Source: Spongiihabitans sp965206355
Lineage (GTDB): Bacteria > Pseudomonadota > Gammaproteobacteria > Arenicellales > Poriferihabitantaceae
NCBI GenBank assembly: GCA_965206355.1
Contig: OZ242212.1
Span: 1,426,001-1,490,000 of the forward strand
Direction: 5' to 3'
DNA length: 64,000 nt
Both the position numbers and the translations under genes were made by a program. Numbering within the stretch: the first letter of the stretch is position 1; every line of letters starts with the position of its first letter. Below the pieces are notes generated by a model. It was not told where the DNA came from, made no database searches, and saw only the letters and a list, made by a program, of their open reading frames with translations. Positions 27,080 to 36,045 of the stretch are shown piece by piece.

Positions 27080-28378
27080 TCACATCTGATGTGGTAACCA
27101 AAGCGCGGTTTGTGGCATGATAATCAGGATAATGATGAGCAATACCAATGCGCCGATAAATGGCAGACAGCCCATGATGACATCAGCAATCGTTACTTGC
27201 CCACGACCGATGCCTTGAATAACATATAAATTTAGTCCCACAGGCGGTGTCAGAACCGCAATCTCCATGGTGATGGTATAAACCACACCAAACCAAATCA
27301 GGTCGAAACCAGAAGCATTCAGCATCGGATATATTGTTGGTAGGGTGATAAATGTCATCGACACTGGCTCAAGAAACATGCCAAGGATAATGTAGAAAAG
27401 CAACACGATGCCCAACACCACATAGGGTGATAGTTCAAACGACAGGAACAGCTCGGTGAATTGTTGTGGAATGCGGTAATAGGTCAATACAAAACCAAAT
27501 AGTACCCCCGCCGATAACAGCAGTCCCAGATAGCCCATTGTACGCATAGTTGCGAAAATAGCATCTTTGAAACCTTGCCAGTTAAGTCCGCCAACGGTAA
27601 AAGCCAAAACAACGGTCAGCAGGGCAGCCACTGCCGCCGCCTCGGTCGGGGTTGCGATACCGGCGTAAATAGCGACCGTAATCACCAACCCGATCAAGAT
27701 AATAGGAGCAACCGTTGCGATAATTTGCAATATTGACATCTTGAGGAAATTTTTACTGTCAGGAATATCTTGCGGTTTCAGAATTCCCCAAACCAGTACG
27801 ACAAGCACAAAGCCAGTGGAAAGGATTATGCCCGGAATAACACCAGCAATGAACAGATTACCAATGCTCTGATCGGTAACAATACCGTAGAACAGTAAAA
27901 TCAGGCTAGGCGGAATCAGAACACTGAGTGTGCCCCCTGCTGCTAAAACGCCGCTGGACAGTCGTTTTCCATAGCCAAGGCGCAACATCTCTGGCAACGC
28001 AACGCCGCCGATGGTTAACGCACCGACCATAGACGACCCGCAGACTGCACCAAATCCAGCGCAGGCACCGATTGATCCGTAGGCGGCTGAGCCTTTGATA
28101 CGTACACCCTGATGCAGAAATTGATACAGGTTCGGTCCAATGCGCGATTTTCCGATTAACTCGCCCAGAAAGACAAACAAGGGAACGGATAACAGGATAT
28201 AGTCAATCCAAACCCCCCAGAGTTTAAGTTCAACCGAAACAATGGAGGTCTCAAAACTTTGTATTTGCCAAAGGAACGGTAAGGATGCGCTGGCAAGCGC
28301 AAACGGAATCGGCAATCCGATGGCGATGAAGAACATCAACAAACCAAGCAGACCAAGTCCCACGGTGTACCATTCCAC
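27080..28378 (-). CDS. TRAP transporter large permease subunit (DctM type)
   Basis: 432 aa, with about 12 hydrophobic helices. Typical DctM segments are GACAGFGAVCGSSMVGALTIGGVALPEM near residue 105 and LTPPVGLNLYVIQGI near the C-terminus. It is the sodium-driven channel half of a tripartite periplasmic transporter. It follows dctQ after 4 bp. The substrate is set by the binding protein and probably matches the adjacent sulfo-lyase-like enzyme. Confidence 0.95.
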   Translation of the reverse strand: MEWYTVGLGLLGLLMFFIAIGLPIPFALASASLPFLWQIQSFETSIVSVELKLWGVWIDYILLSVPLFVFLGELIGKSRIGPNLYQFLHQGVRIKGSAAYGSIGACAGFGAVCGSSMVGALTIGGVALPEMLRLGYGKRLSSGVLAAGGTLSVLIPPSLILLFYGIVTDQSIGNLFIAGVIPGIILSTGFVLVVLVWGILKPQDIPDSKNFLKMSILQIIATVAPIILIGLVITVAIYAGIATPTEAAAVAALLTVVLAFTVGGLNWQGFKDAIFATMRTMGYLGLLLSAGVLFGFVLTYYRIPQQFTELFLSFELSPYVVLGIVLLFYIILGMFLEPVSMTFITLPTIYPMLNASGFDLIWFGVVYTITMEIAVLTPPVGLNLYVIQGIGRGQVTIADVIMGCLPFIGALVLLIIILIIMPQTALWLPHQM

Positions 28379-28382
28379 AGGC

Positions 28383-28889
28383 TTATTTCTCCGGGTAGAG
28401 TGCCTGAATCAATTTAATCAGGCGTAGCGTAGCGTAAAGACAAAACAAGATCAGCGTGAATGCACCGGGTATCCAGAACAAGTAACGGGGCCAAAGCAAA
28501 ATTTCGGAAGCGACCCCTGAATGAAAAGCACGCATGGTCGCGCTGACTGCTGCGAGTGAGAAGAAGAGACCAACTCCCAACATTAGCAGTCCATTGAGGA
28601 CAGCGATTAGCTTTCGTAATATCACGGGCAGGATGTCGGTCAACATCGTAACTTTCGGATAAGCGTCTTCGCGCATCGCATATGCCAGCCCGGCGAAAGC
28701 AACGGGAAATAACAGCAAGGCGGTTGCCTCGGTTACCATGCGATCTGGTTTGCCAAGTACATAGCGGACAAAAACGCCATATGTTACCCAAAGCACTTGA
28801 ATCAAAACGATTAAGCTACCGACCCCAGCCATCCAAACAACACCACGGTCAATGACGGTGGTTAGTCTGTTCAGAATGCGATTCGGCAC
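28383..28889 (-). CDS. TRAP transporter small permease subunit (DctQ type)
   Basis: 168 aa with four transmembrane helices. The family segment MREDAYPKVTMLTDILP appears after helix two. The start is GTG at 28889. It sits between the binding-protein and large-permease genes, the standard TRAP order. A 72 bp spacer containing a hairpin separates it from the binding-protein gene. Confidence 0.92.
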   Translation of the reverse strand: MPNRILNRLTTVIDRGVVWMAGVGSLIVLIQVLWVTYGVFVRYVLGKPDRMVTEATALLLFPVAFAGLAYAMREDAYPKVTMLTDILPVILRKLIAVLNGLLMLGVGLFFSLAAVSATMRAFHSGVASEILLWPRYLFWIPGAFTLILFCLYATLRLIKLIQALYPEK

Positions 28890-28918
28890 AATATCAGGCG
28901 ATATGATTAGTAGGGAGT

Positions 28919-28944
28919 GGTTGCCCGTAAGAAAACGAGCAACC
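28919..28944 (-). promoter_or_regulatory. Intercistronic hairpin between TRAP binding protein and DctQ genes
   Basis: A 6 bp outer stem (GGTTGC / GCAACC) extends inward through CGT/ACG with a small bulge around an A-rich loop. It lies 18 bp after the binding-protein stop and has no U tract. Such hairpins can protect the upstream message so that the binding protein is made in excess over the permeases. Confidence 0.45.
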
Positions 28945-28961
28945 CTTGGTTCCGCTTGATT

Positions 28962-29954
28962 TTAAGGTGCATGTTTGGCAAAAAGGGAGCGAATTGAGTT
29001 TGCCAAATCACGACCGCATGCGGTATCAACCTGTTCATCCCATTTACCCTGAATACTATCGATCAGTGCCGTACGTTGTTCCGGCGAAATGGAAACGGCA
29101 GCACCACCACCTTTCATTACCGCGTTGCCAACCCGTTGATTGACCCAGTCCTCATACAGGGGTTGTAACCATTGTTCGGTTTCGCGACCCGCCGCCAGAA
29201 CGGCAAGCTGATCATCGTTGCTGAGCGCATCGAATTTCTCGCGGTTCATCATATACTGTATATTACCGTAAAATAAATTGGCATTGACCATATAGGGCAT
29301 AACATCCCAAAGTTGCCACGAGCTATATGTGGCAACGCCCATATTAATTCCGTCCACGACACCGCGCTCGGCTGATTGGAATACTTCCTTCGGCGCAACA
29401 AAGACCGGTTGACCACCCCATGTTTCGATCATCATGCTCACCAGCGGACCAATGGATCGAACAAGTTTGCCATCCAGCTCGCCAAGATATTTAATTCGCT
29501 CCTCAAACCACCACTCCTGATCATACGAGTAGTTAGAGTTGAACACCGAAATCAGGTTTACTGCAGCAGCTTCATCATCGAGCAGTGTGGTATAACTTGC
29601 ATCAAGATCACTCTGATTGTCAAGGCTGACCGCAACCGGATAAAGTGAGGTTACTCGGTAACAGGGTAGCCGAGTATCCGCAGGAATCCAGCTAATATCC
29701 GAAACACCACCTTGCACGGCATCAACCCCCTCCGACCAGCCGTGAAGCGTGGCGGATGGAAAGATTTCAACTTTAACCCGACCTGCTGTCTTTTCCGCAA
29801 CCAGATTACTAAAATGAACAAAACCGTCATAACGAATGTCGGCTTCGTTGACATAAGTAGACAATCTGATCACGGCTTCTGCTGACAGAGCCGGAAGCGA
29901 AAATCCAAATGCAAACAAGGTTAAAGCGAGTAATGTGTTTATTTTTTTGAACAT
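28962..29954 (-). CDS. TRAP transporter substrate-binding protein (DctP type)
   Basis: 330 aa from the ATG at 29954, which has an AGGAGA ribosome site 7-8 bases upstream. Upstream extension of the frame is spurious. A signal peptide (cleavage likely after LSA near residue 24) is followed by the DctP fold. Conserved segments are VEIFPSATLHGWSEGVDAVQGGVSDI and the later LDGKLVRSIGPLVSMMIETWGGQPVFVAPKEVFQSAERGVVDGINMG. The Arg expected to bind a carboxylate is placed in KLVRS, so the ligand is probably a small acid. The neighbouring CuyA-like enzyme suggests an amino sulfonate or amino acid; this is inferred. Confidence 0.92.
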   Translation of the reverse strand: MFKKINTLLALTLFAFGFSLPALSAEAVIRLSTYVNEADIRYDGFVHFSNLVAEKTAGRVKVEIFPSATLHGWSEGVDAVQGGVSDISWIPADTRLPCYRVTSLYPVAVSLDNQSDLDASYTTLLDDEAAAVNLISVFNSNYSYDQEWWFEERIKYLGELDGKLVRSIGPLVSMMIETWGGQPVFVAPKEVFQSAERGVVDGINMGVATYSSWQLWDVMPYMVNANLFYGNIQYMMNREKFDALSNDDQLAVLAAGRETEQWLQPLYEDWVNQRVGNAVMKGGGAAVSISPEQRTALIDSIQGKWDEQVDTACGRDLANSIRSLFAKHAP

Positions 29955-30072
29955 TTTATTCTCTCCTGAAAAAGGTGATGAGTTAAGGAACCCGCCCGGT
30001 ATGGTGACGAGTTTCGTTGGTATCTGATTAGTTGATGGAATGAACACGCTTTTGTTGTTTCTGTTCTGTCGA

Positions 30073-31131
30073 TTATGACTGCCCAGCAGTAAGCGCGGAT
30101 CGGTAAGAAAATAGCGCGGCAGAGCCGCCAGTGTGCAGAAACACGATGTTATCTGTGGACGAAAATTCATTTTTTCGCACCAAATCAATGAGTCCTGCCA
30201 TGCCTTTCCCCGAATACACCGGATCAAGCAGTATGCCATCCAGATGCGCCAGCAACGAGACCGCTTCTATCATGCCATCGGTGGGCACGCCATAGCCTGC
30301 CCCGACGTAATCACAGTTTGCTTTAACGGATTCACGAGGTAACGTCGATTTGACACCAAGATGTTCAGCGGTCTTGCGAGCGAGTTCAAACACTTTTTGT
30401 TCCTGTTCGGCACGCGGTAATCGAACCCCAATACCCAATATTGGAAATGGTGAATTCATTGCATGGCTACCAGCAACCAAACCTGCTTGTGTTCCGGTAC
30501 TACCTGTGGCGTGTACAACATGGTCAATGGTTAACCCCATGTCCTCGGCTTGCTGCGCCAGCTCCAGCGCGCAGTTGGCATAACCCATTGCGCCTATCGG
30601 ATTGGAGCCACCGCCAGGAATAATATAAGGTCGTTTACCGTCGCTACGCAGTGTGTCGGCAAGCGTATCCATGGCGGCGACCATATCGGTATCATTCGGA
30701 TAGTCGCTTCGTTTCGCGCCCAATAATTGGGTGAGCAGGACATTGCCAGACAGCATGTAATCGCGGTCGGCACTGTCAACCCGATGCTCGTATAAAACCT
30801 CGCAATCCATATTGGCCATGACTGCGGCGGCGGCAGTCTGGCGCACATGATTCGACTGCACAGCACCGTGGGTAATGATGGTATCCGCCCTTTGCGCGAT
30901 TGCATCGCCGATTAGAAACTCAAGTTTTCTGGCTTTGTTACCGCCACTGGCAAGACCGGTACAATCATCTCGTTTAATCCATAAATTCGGGCCACCCAGA
31001 CTGGCACTAAGATGTTTCAGCGGCTCCAGCGGGGTTGGCAAATGAGCACAGGAAAAGCGTGGCATTTTTTCGATTGTTTTTGCGAGCATCTTTATTCGCT
31101 GGGGGTTTAATATGTTGGGTTGCGTGTCCAT
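30073..31131 (-). CDS. D-cysteine desulfhydrase / L-cysteate sulfo-lyase-like PLP enzyme
   Basis: 352 aa, fold-type II PLP enzyme. The N-terminal substrate region is HLPTPLEPLKHLSASLGGPNLWIKRDD, and the PLP lysine is in GGNKARKLEFL. Further conserved segments are GAVQSNHVRQTAA, PGGGSNPIGAMGY, HATGSTGTQAGL and LLDPVYSGKGMAGLIDLV, with a C-terminal VFLHTGG. This group contains D-cysteine desulfhydrase, ACC deaminase and (S)-cysteate sulfo-lyase CuyA. From memory the sequence is especially like CuyA (for example GYGVPTDGM against GYGIPTESG), but memory is not an alignment. CuyA yields pyruvate, ammonia and sulfite. A TRAP importer and LysR regulator alongside fit catabolism of an imported amino acid. 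Confidence 0.82.
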   Translation of the reverse strand: MDTQPNILNPQRIKMLAKTIEKMPRFSCAHLPTPLEPLKHLSASLGGPNLWIKRDDCTGLASGGNKARKLEFLIGDAIAQRADTIITHGAVQSNHVRQTAAAAVMANMDCEVLYEHRVDSADRDYMLSGNVLLTQLLGAKRSDYPNDTDMVAAMDTLADTLRSDGKRPYIIPGGGSNPIGAMGYANCALELAQQAEDMGLTIDHVVHATGSTGTQAGLVAGSHAMNSPFPILGIGVRLPRAEQEQKVFELARKTAEHLGVKSTLPRESVKANCDYVGAGYGVPTDGMIEAVSLLAHLDGILLDPVYSGKGMAGLIDLVRKNEFSSTDNIVFLHTGGSAALFSYRSALTAGQS

Positions 31132-31222
31132 GTGTAACCAGTTTACTTACATCCCTTCTGCAATTGCAATTCGTATTTACGCTACGTTAATCCGTTTTTT
31201 GCATAACCAATAAAACCAGAAG

Positions 31223-32146
31223 CTAGCTGGATTTCAGCGCGACAATAGCATCCCAGACACGTCGAGTATGCTCATTGATGTCGTGGCGCGGTCGGTATGC
31301 GCGTATTTGCAAGGGTACGTTCCAGATTTCTTTACCCGCTGGCACCAATTCGCCGCGCGCCAATTCGTTTTTCACAATACTTTGTGGTAACCAGGCAATA
31401 CCATAGCCTTTTACTGCCATTGCTTTTAACGCACTGGCAAAAGCGTTTTCATAGACCGTTTCCATGTGGACAGCCGACCTGGAATATAAATGGTGGCGCA
31501 CGGTTTTCCCCAAAAAGGAGTTTGGACTGTATCTGAGTGTGGCAACAGGTTTTCTGGTGCTACCAGGAAGTTTTGCGGGATTGGCTCCGCCGGCGACTGG
31601 TAACAGGACATCCTTTGCCAGATCAACATGCGGGTAACCAGCGATCTCCAAAAACGTGTCAATACTCGGATGATAGTAGCTGATCAAAAAATCGGTATCT
31701 TCCTCTATGAAACTTTGCACGCAATCATGCAAATTGCCCGAAGTCATACTTGATTTTATCGGACCAATTTTTTTCTCTACGGCAAGCATAAGCTCGGGGA
31801 AAAAACTCATGGAAAGGGTATGAGCCGCAGTAAAGCGTACCACATCACCACGCCCCCGCACCTCTAACCTGATTTCGTTACGAAACCGATGCCACTGAGT
31901 CACTGTTTCTTCGGATAGTTTCCGGAACTCAACGCCCGCAGGGGTCAATGCTGGCGGGTAACAGCTACGGTCAATTAAGCGCGTCCCCAACCACCATTCG
32001 AGTGACTGTATATGCCGACTGAATGTAGATTGACTGACATTTTGTTGCTCCGCAGCACGCGAAAAATTCAGCGTATTCGCTAATACCAGAAAATCTTCAA
32101 GCCATTTCAGATTCAAGTGTTGCGACCCCGATAATTTGGTTTTCAC
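31223..32146 (-). CDS. LysR-family transcriptional regulator
   Basis: 307 aa. The N-terminal winged helix-turn-helix reads FLVLANTLNFSRAAEQQNVSQSTFSRHIQSLE, followed by an effector-binding domain of two lobes. It lies 91 bp before the desulfhydrase/sulfo-lyase-like gene on the same strand and probably controls that gene and the TRAP operon. The same-strand arrangement differs from the usual divergent LysR layout, so it may also be read through into the cluster. The ligand is unknown. Confidence 0.9.
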   Translation of the reverse strand: MKTKLSGSQHLNLKWLEDFLVLANTLNFSRAAEQQNVSQSTFSRHIQSLEWWLGTRLIDRSCYPPALTPAGVEFRKLSEETVTQWHRFRNEIRLEVRGRGDVVRFTAAHTLSMSFFPELMLAVEKKIGPIKSSMTSGNLHDCVQSFIEEDTDFLISYYHPSIDTFLEIAGYPHVDLAKDVLLPVAGGANPAKLPGSTRKPVATLRYSPNSFLGKTVRHHLYSRSAVHMETVYENAFASALKAMAVKGYGIAWLPQSIVKNELARGELVPAGKEIWNVPLQIRAYRPRHDINEHTRRVWDAIVALKSS

Positions 32147-32370
32147 TTGTGTATGGATTTAATATTACCACATCGAATTTTCCAAACGACCGTCGAATCG
32201 TAAGTCAATACTCCCAAGAAGTTGTTTGTCGCAATGCGTTTTTAAGAGCATTGCAATTATTCAACGCCAAGTGTTGTTGGTATTATCCATCTATGCGCAC
32301 ATTTTGGGGCATATTTATCGCAAGATCGTTGTAAAATGGCTACTTTAATGATGCCGATTAAGATTTGATT

Positions 32371-33882
32371 ATGTCGTCTTCGCCTTTGATTCTCAGTATA
32401 GACCAAGGTACCAGTAGCTCGCGTGCTGTGGTGTTTAATCTGCAAAATGAAATTGTGGCTATCGGGCAACAAGCGTTTCGGCAGTATTATCCTAATAATG
32501 GTTGGGTTGAACATGATCCACAAGAGATTTGGCGTACCACTGTTGATTCGTGTCAGCAGGCGATACATGCGTCCGTAGCGGGTCGTATTGTCGGTGTTGG
32601 TATCGCCAATCAGCGTGAAACCACCATGCTTTGGGATCGGCAAAGTGGTCAACCTGTTTATAATGCTATCGTTTGGCAAGACCGCAGGACGGCGGCGGTT
32701 TGTGAACAGTTGAAACAATCTGATGTTGAAGATGAGGTGATTCGCAAAACCGGATTGTTGCTTGATCCCTATTTTTCGGCGACTAAAATCAGTTGGATTC
32801 TGGATAATGTTGCGGGTGCTCGGCAAAAAGCGGAGTCCGGGCGACTTGCTTTCGGGACGGTAGATAGCTATTTAATCTGGCGACTAACCAATGGTAAACA
32901 TCATCTTACCGATGTCACCAATGCAAGTCGCACGTTATTGTTTAATATCCATTGCGGGACTTGGGATGCCGATTTGCTCAAGTTGTTCAATGTGCCTGAG
33001 GCATTGTTGCCGGAAGTCAAAAACTGTGCGGACGATTTCGGCACGACAGATAAGACGGTACTCGGTGTCGAATTGGCAATAGCTGGTGTGGCAGGTGATC
33101 AGCAAGCGGCGTTAATCGGCCAAACCTGTTTCAAACCCGGGATGCTAAAAAGCACTTATGGCACGGGTTGTTTTATGATGATGAACACCGGTTGTCAACT
33201 AATCCGCTCAAACAATAAACTGCTTGGTAGCATTGGATATTGCTTAAACCAGCAGATAACATATGCCCTTGAAGGTTCTATATTCAATGCCGGAACAGCC
33301 ATCCAGTGGTTGCGTGATGGCATCGGCATCATCAAGGATACCGATGAAATTGAGGCACATTTGCAACAGACAGAGAGTAACCACGGTGTTTACATGGTAC
33401 CCGCATTTACCGGTTTGGGTGCGCCGCACTGGGATGCCAATGCGCGCGGAATTATCAGTGGATTAACCCGCGATACCACTCCCGCTGATCTTGTACGCGC
33501 CGCCATTGAATCGGTATGTTATCAAACCTATGATCTGGTTGATGCGATGCTGGAAGATAGTGGCTTGAGCCTTGCCGAAATTCGTGTGGACGGTGGTATG
33601 ACGGTCAATAACGGGTTGTTGCAGTTTTTATCTGATATTACTGAGGTGCATATCTGTAAACCGACCATTACCGAAACCAGCGCGCTGGGCGTGGCCTATT
33701 TAGCAGGATTGCAGATGGGTGTATTTGAATCGCTGGAAGATATCGCCGACAAATGGCAACAACAAGCGGTCTTTACGCCGAATATGACAGCGCAAACCCG
33801 ACAACAGTGTCTTGGCGGGTGGCATCAGGCGGTGCAACGTTGTTTATTTCGGCAGACAGCCACCGCAGGCAGTATGACATGA
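32371..33882 (+). CDS. glpK: Glycerol kinase
   Basis: 503 aa from the ATG at 32371; a TTG two codons earlier is a possible but less likely start. FGGY-family signatures: SIDQGTSSSRAVVF at the N-terminus, GIANQRETTMLWDR, NAIVWQDRR, and the C-terminal GLGAPHWDANARG and DGGMTVNNGLLQF. It phosphorylates glycerol to glycerol-3-phosphate. No intact glpF or glpD is beside it, while a decayed glpD with an ABC permease lies at 55248-56820, so the fate of the product is unclear. Stop is 8 bp from the convergent acyP stop. Confidence 0.95.
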   Translation: MSSSPLILSIDQGTSSSRAVVFNLQNEIVAIGQQAFRQYYPNNGWVEHDPQEIWRTTVDSCQQAIHASVAGRIVGVGIANQRETTMLWDRQSGQPVYNAIVWQDRRTAAVCEQLKQSDVEDEVIRKTGLLLDPYFSATKISWILDNVAGARQKAESGRLAFGTVDSYLIWRLTNGKHHLTDVTNASRTLLFNIHCGTWDADLLKLFNVPEALLPEVKNCADDFGTTDKTVLGVELAIAGVAGDQQAALIGQTCFKPGMLKSTYGTGCFMMMNTGCQLIRSNNKLLGSIGYCLNQQITYALEGSIFNAGTAIQWLRDGIGIIKDTDEIEAHLQQTESNHGVYMVPAFTGLGAPHWDANARGIISGLTRDTTPADLVRAAIESVCYQTYDLVDAMLEDSGLSLAEIRVDGGMTVNNGLLQFLSDITEVHICKPTITETSALGVAYLAGLQMGVFESLEDIADKWQQQAVFTPNMTAQTRQQCLGGWHQAVQRCLFRQTATAGSMT

Positions 33883-33890
33883 TGGAGTGG

Positions 33891-34163
33891 TTACTGGGTT
33901 ATCTGGAAGTCACCGATGTATTCTCGCCGAATAACTTCGAGGGTTACACGGCGAACAGTGGCATATTTTGGACCAATCCACAACCATTTCTCGAACTCAT
34001 CCAGTTGGTTGTCGTCGCCTTGGGCAATACCCTCAACATCACCATCCGCCCGATTTTTAACCCATCCGCTTATGCCAAGTGCTAATGCTTTATGTTGTAC
34101 CGAGTAACGAAATCCAACCCCCTGAACATGACCGCTTACGACAAACTGAATGGTTTTTAACAT
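33891..34163 (-). CDS. acyP: Acylphosphatase
   Basis: 90 aa from the ATG at 34163, the normal length. The active-site loop is GHVQGVGFRY, with catalytic Arg19; the second catalytic residue is Asn37 in GWVKNRADG. It hydrolyses carboxyl-phosphate bonds of small acyl phosphates. It is convergent with glpK and divergent from nadE (90 bp between starts). Confidence 0.92.
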   Translation of the reverse strand: MLKTIQFVVSGHVQGVGFRYSVQHKALALGISGWVKNRADGDVEGIAQGDDNQLDEFEKWLWIGPKYATVRRVTLEVIRREYIGDFQITQ

Positions 34164-34252
34164 CGACTTATTATGCCGTATTATTGTGTGGTATAACATG
34201 CAGGAAATTATTATTATTTACTCATCCGCTCAATACCGAAACTACGACAAGC

Positions 34253-35038
34253 ATGAACAGCAAAGCCATCATTACTCATATTGTTGACTGGTTAGCCGAC
34301 TACGCAAAGCAATCAAATACAAATGGATTTGTGGTTGGCGTATCGGGTGGAATAGATTCTGCTGTCACCTCTGTACTTGCCGCCAAAAGCGGTTGTCAGT
34401 TGCTGTGTCTTGAAATGCCCATTCATCAGGCTGCGGCGCAGGTTACACGAGCTCGGACACATATTGCGCTGTTGCAGGCGGAATTTTCCAATGTTTCATC
34501 TGTATGTAGCGACTTGACTCCGGTATTTGACAGTTTTGTCAATGCTATGCCAGAAACCGTAAACGAGGAAGGGCGACTGCGGGCTCTGGCAAATACCCGT
34601 GCCCGATTACGCATGACCACGCTATATTATTTCGCCGGCTTAAATAACTATCTGGTGGCAGGCACGGGTAATAAAGTTGAAGATTTTGGTGTTGGTTTTT
34701 ATACCAAATATGGTGATGGCGGCGTTGATCTGAGTCCAATTTCCGATCTGAACAAAACCCAAGTGTATGCGCTTGGCAAAACCTTGAACGTGATTGAAGA
34801 AATCAGACGAGCCCGTCCCACAGATGGGTTGTGGGGGGATGAGCGAAGTGATGAAGAGCAGTTGGGAGCGAGTTACCGTGAACTTGAATGGGCTATGAAT
34901 TATAATGAAGCGGATAGTGCTGAACCCCGCTACCATCGCCACCGAGAAGTGCTTAATATTTACAGGCGACTCCATCAGGCAAACAAACACAAAATGCAAC
35001 CGATTCCGGTTTGTGTGATACCCGATGCCCTGAAATAA
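34253..35038 (+). CDS. nadE: NAD(+) synthase (ammonia-dependent type)
   Basis: 261 aa from the ATG at 34253; the upstream frame extension is not conserved. The PP-loop SGGIDSA (31-37) binds ATP, and NKVEDFGVGFYTKYGDGGVDLSPISDLNKTQV carries the deamido-NAD and ATP contacts. No glutaminase domain is present, so it uses free ammonia. It catalyses the last step of NAD synthesis. MITE copy 5 begins 7 bp after its stop. Confidence 0.93.
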   Translation: MNSKAIITHIVDWLADYAKQSNTNGFVVGVSGGIDSAVTSVLAAKSGCQLLCLEMPIHQAAAQVTRARTHIALLQAEFSNVSSVCSDLTPVFDSFVNAMPETVNEEGRLRALANTRARLRMTTLYYFAGLNNYLVAGTGNKVEDFGVGFYTKYGDGGVDLSPISDLNKTQVYALGKTLNVIEEIRRARPTDGLWGDERSDEEQLGASYRELEWAMNYNEADSAEPRYHRHREVLNIYRRLHQANKHKMQPIPVCVIPDALK

Positions 35039-35045
35039 TTTAATA

Positions 35046-35207
35046 GAGACCTTTGTACGAAAGCCATTTCACCTGCAGGCTACGTCGCCTAAAAGCGCCT
35101 ACTGTTGGTAAAATCGTACTCAATCGGTCATTTATAAGCATAAACTTCCTCATTCCGTGCGTTTTTGCCTGGCCTGAAAGCGAAATCATCTTCCGTGCAA
35201 AGGTCTC
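35046..35207 (-). mobile_element. MITE copy 5 (162 bp, long class)
   Basis: Complete copy with a 23 bp extra module near its centre that carries an imperfect direct repeat (GCGCCT/GCGACG type). One terminal-region base differs (TTTGTACG). A possible 4 bp duplication AATA flanks it. It lies just after nadE and in opposite orientation to copy 6, 0.8 kb away. Confidence 0.9.
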
Positions 35208-35718
35208 AATATAATTATGTTGGCCCTTAAAAACCCATATAAGCAATCAAAATCCGGCTCCAAACTATCGTTCAGAAAACGTAAACCAACTGGATTAAGG
35301 GTTTCATAAAAAAATCAACAAAATCGCACTTTTCCAAGCCAAAAATACACGACGTGACAAAAAACCAGCCACTTTCTCAAGTTCCACGTGCAAGCCGCCA
35401 TCAAAACATTCTTAAATTCACATCATAAGTGCAATATGTGGTGGACCAATACAAGGTTCTTTCGTGGTGTTGAGTTTATAGGCTAAAATGCTCATAAGCC
35501 TTGCTTGCCAGCGATTAAGTGGCCCATTGGGTGCTGGGTTGTTGGGGCAACCATTATACGGCCAAGGCTGCTGACCTTTTACTGTTTTCCATGTCGGGAT
35601 TGGGTATAGAATCTGGGTAAGTATTGGGTATCGTTCTGTGATACAATTAGTTGTTGGTTGATGGTTTCCAATATCGCTTTTATTATCAATTTATTATCAA
35701 TAGTCCGTTTGGTGAATT
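35208..35718. other. Intergenic stretch with IS remnants upstream of iscA-like gene
   Basis: No intact gene. It holds the transposase remnant at 35315-35413 and the short motif AAGTGCAATATGTGGTGGACC at 35427-35447, which recurs in two other intergenic regions. The final ~60 bases before the iscA-like start are AT-rich and repetitive (TTATTATCAATTTATTATCAAT) and likely contain its promoter. Confidence 0.4.
35315..35413 (-). pseudogene. C-terminal remnant of an IS5-like transposase
   Basis: A 35-codon frame between two stops reads EFKNVLMAACTWNLRKWLV, continuing to WLGKVRFC and a stop. The NVLMAA-x-WNL-x-KW pattern is typical of the C-terminus of IS5-family transposases. Nothing upstream of it is intact. 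It lies between two inverted MITE copies whose termini also resemble IS5-family ends. The identification is from pattern memory only. Confidence 0.4.
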
Positions 35719-36045
35719 ATGTCTGTTGCATTAACACAAGCTGCGGCTCGGCGAGTGCTTTCGCATCTTGAAACCCGCGGTCAGGGTATTGGTTTGCGGG
35801 TCACGGTAAAAAACTCCGGTTGTTCCGGCTATGCCTATCAATTGGATTATGCGAACGAAATAAACGACATTGACGAGGTGTTTGAAAGTTACGGCGTGAA
35901 AGTTGTTGTTCAGCAAGACCATCTTGCACTCTTACAGGGACTGGAGCTTGATTATATTGAGGATGGATTGTCATCGGCATTTCATTTCAATAATCCTAAT
36001 GTTACCGAGCAATGCGGATGCGGTGAGAGCTTTACAGTTAAGTGA
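35719..36045 (+). CDS. iscA: A-type iron-sulfur carrier protein
   Basis: 108 aa. The three cluster-binding cysteines are present: C35 in NSGCSGYAY and C99, C101 in the C-terminal CGCGESF. The segment VVVQQDHLALLQGLELDYIEDGLSSAFHFNNPNV is typical of IscA/SufA. It carries Fe-S clusters or iron for assembly on target proteins. No iscS, iscU or suf genes adjoin it, so whether it is IscA or SufA is undecided. The stop codon TGA is formed partly by the first bases of the adjacent MITE. Confidence 0.85.
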   Translation: MSVALTQAAARRVLSHLETRGQGIGLRVTVKNSGCSGYAYQLDYANEINDIDEVFESYGVKVVVQQDHLALLQGLELDYIEDGLSSAFHFNNPNVTEQCGCGESFTVK

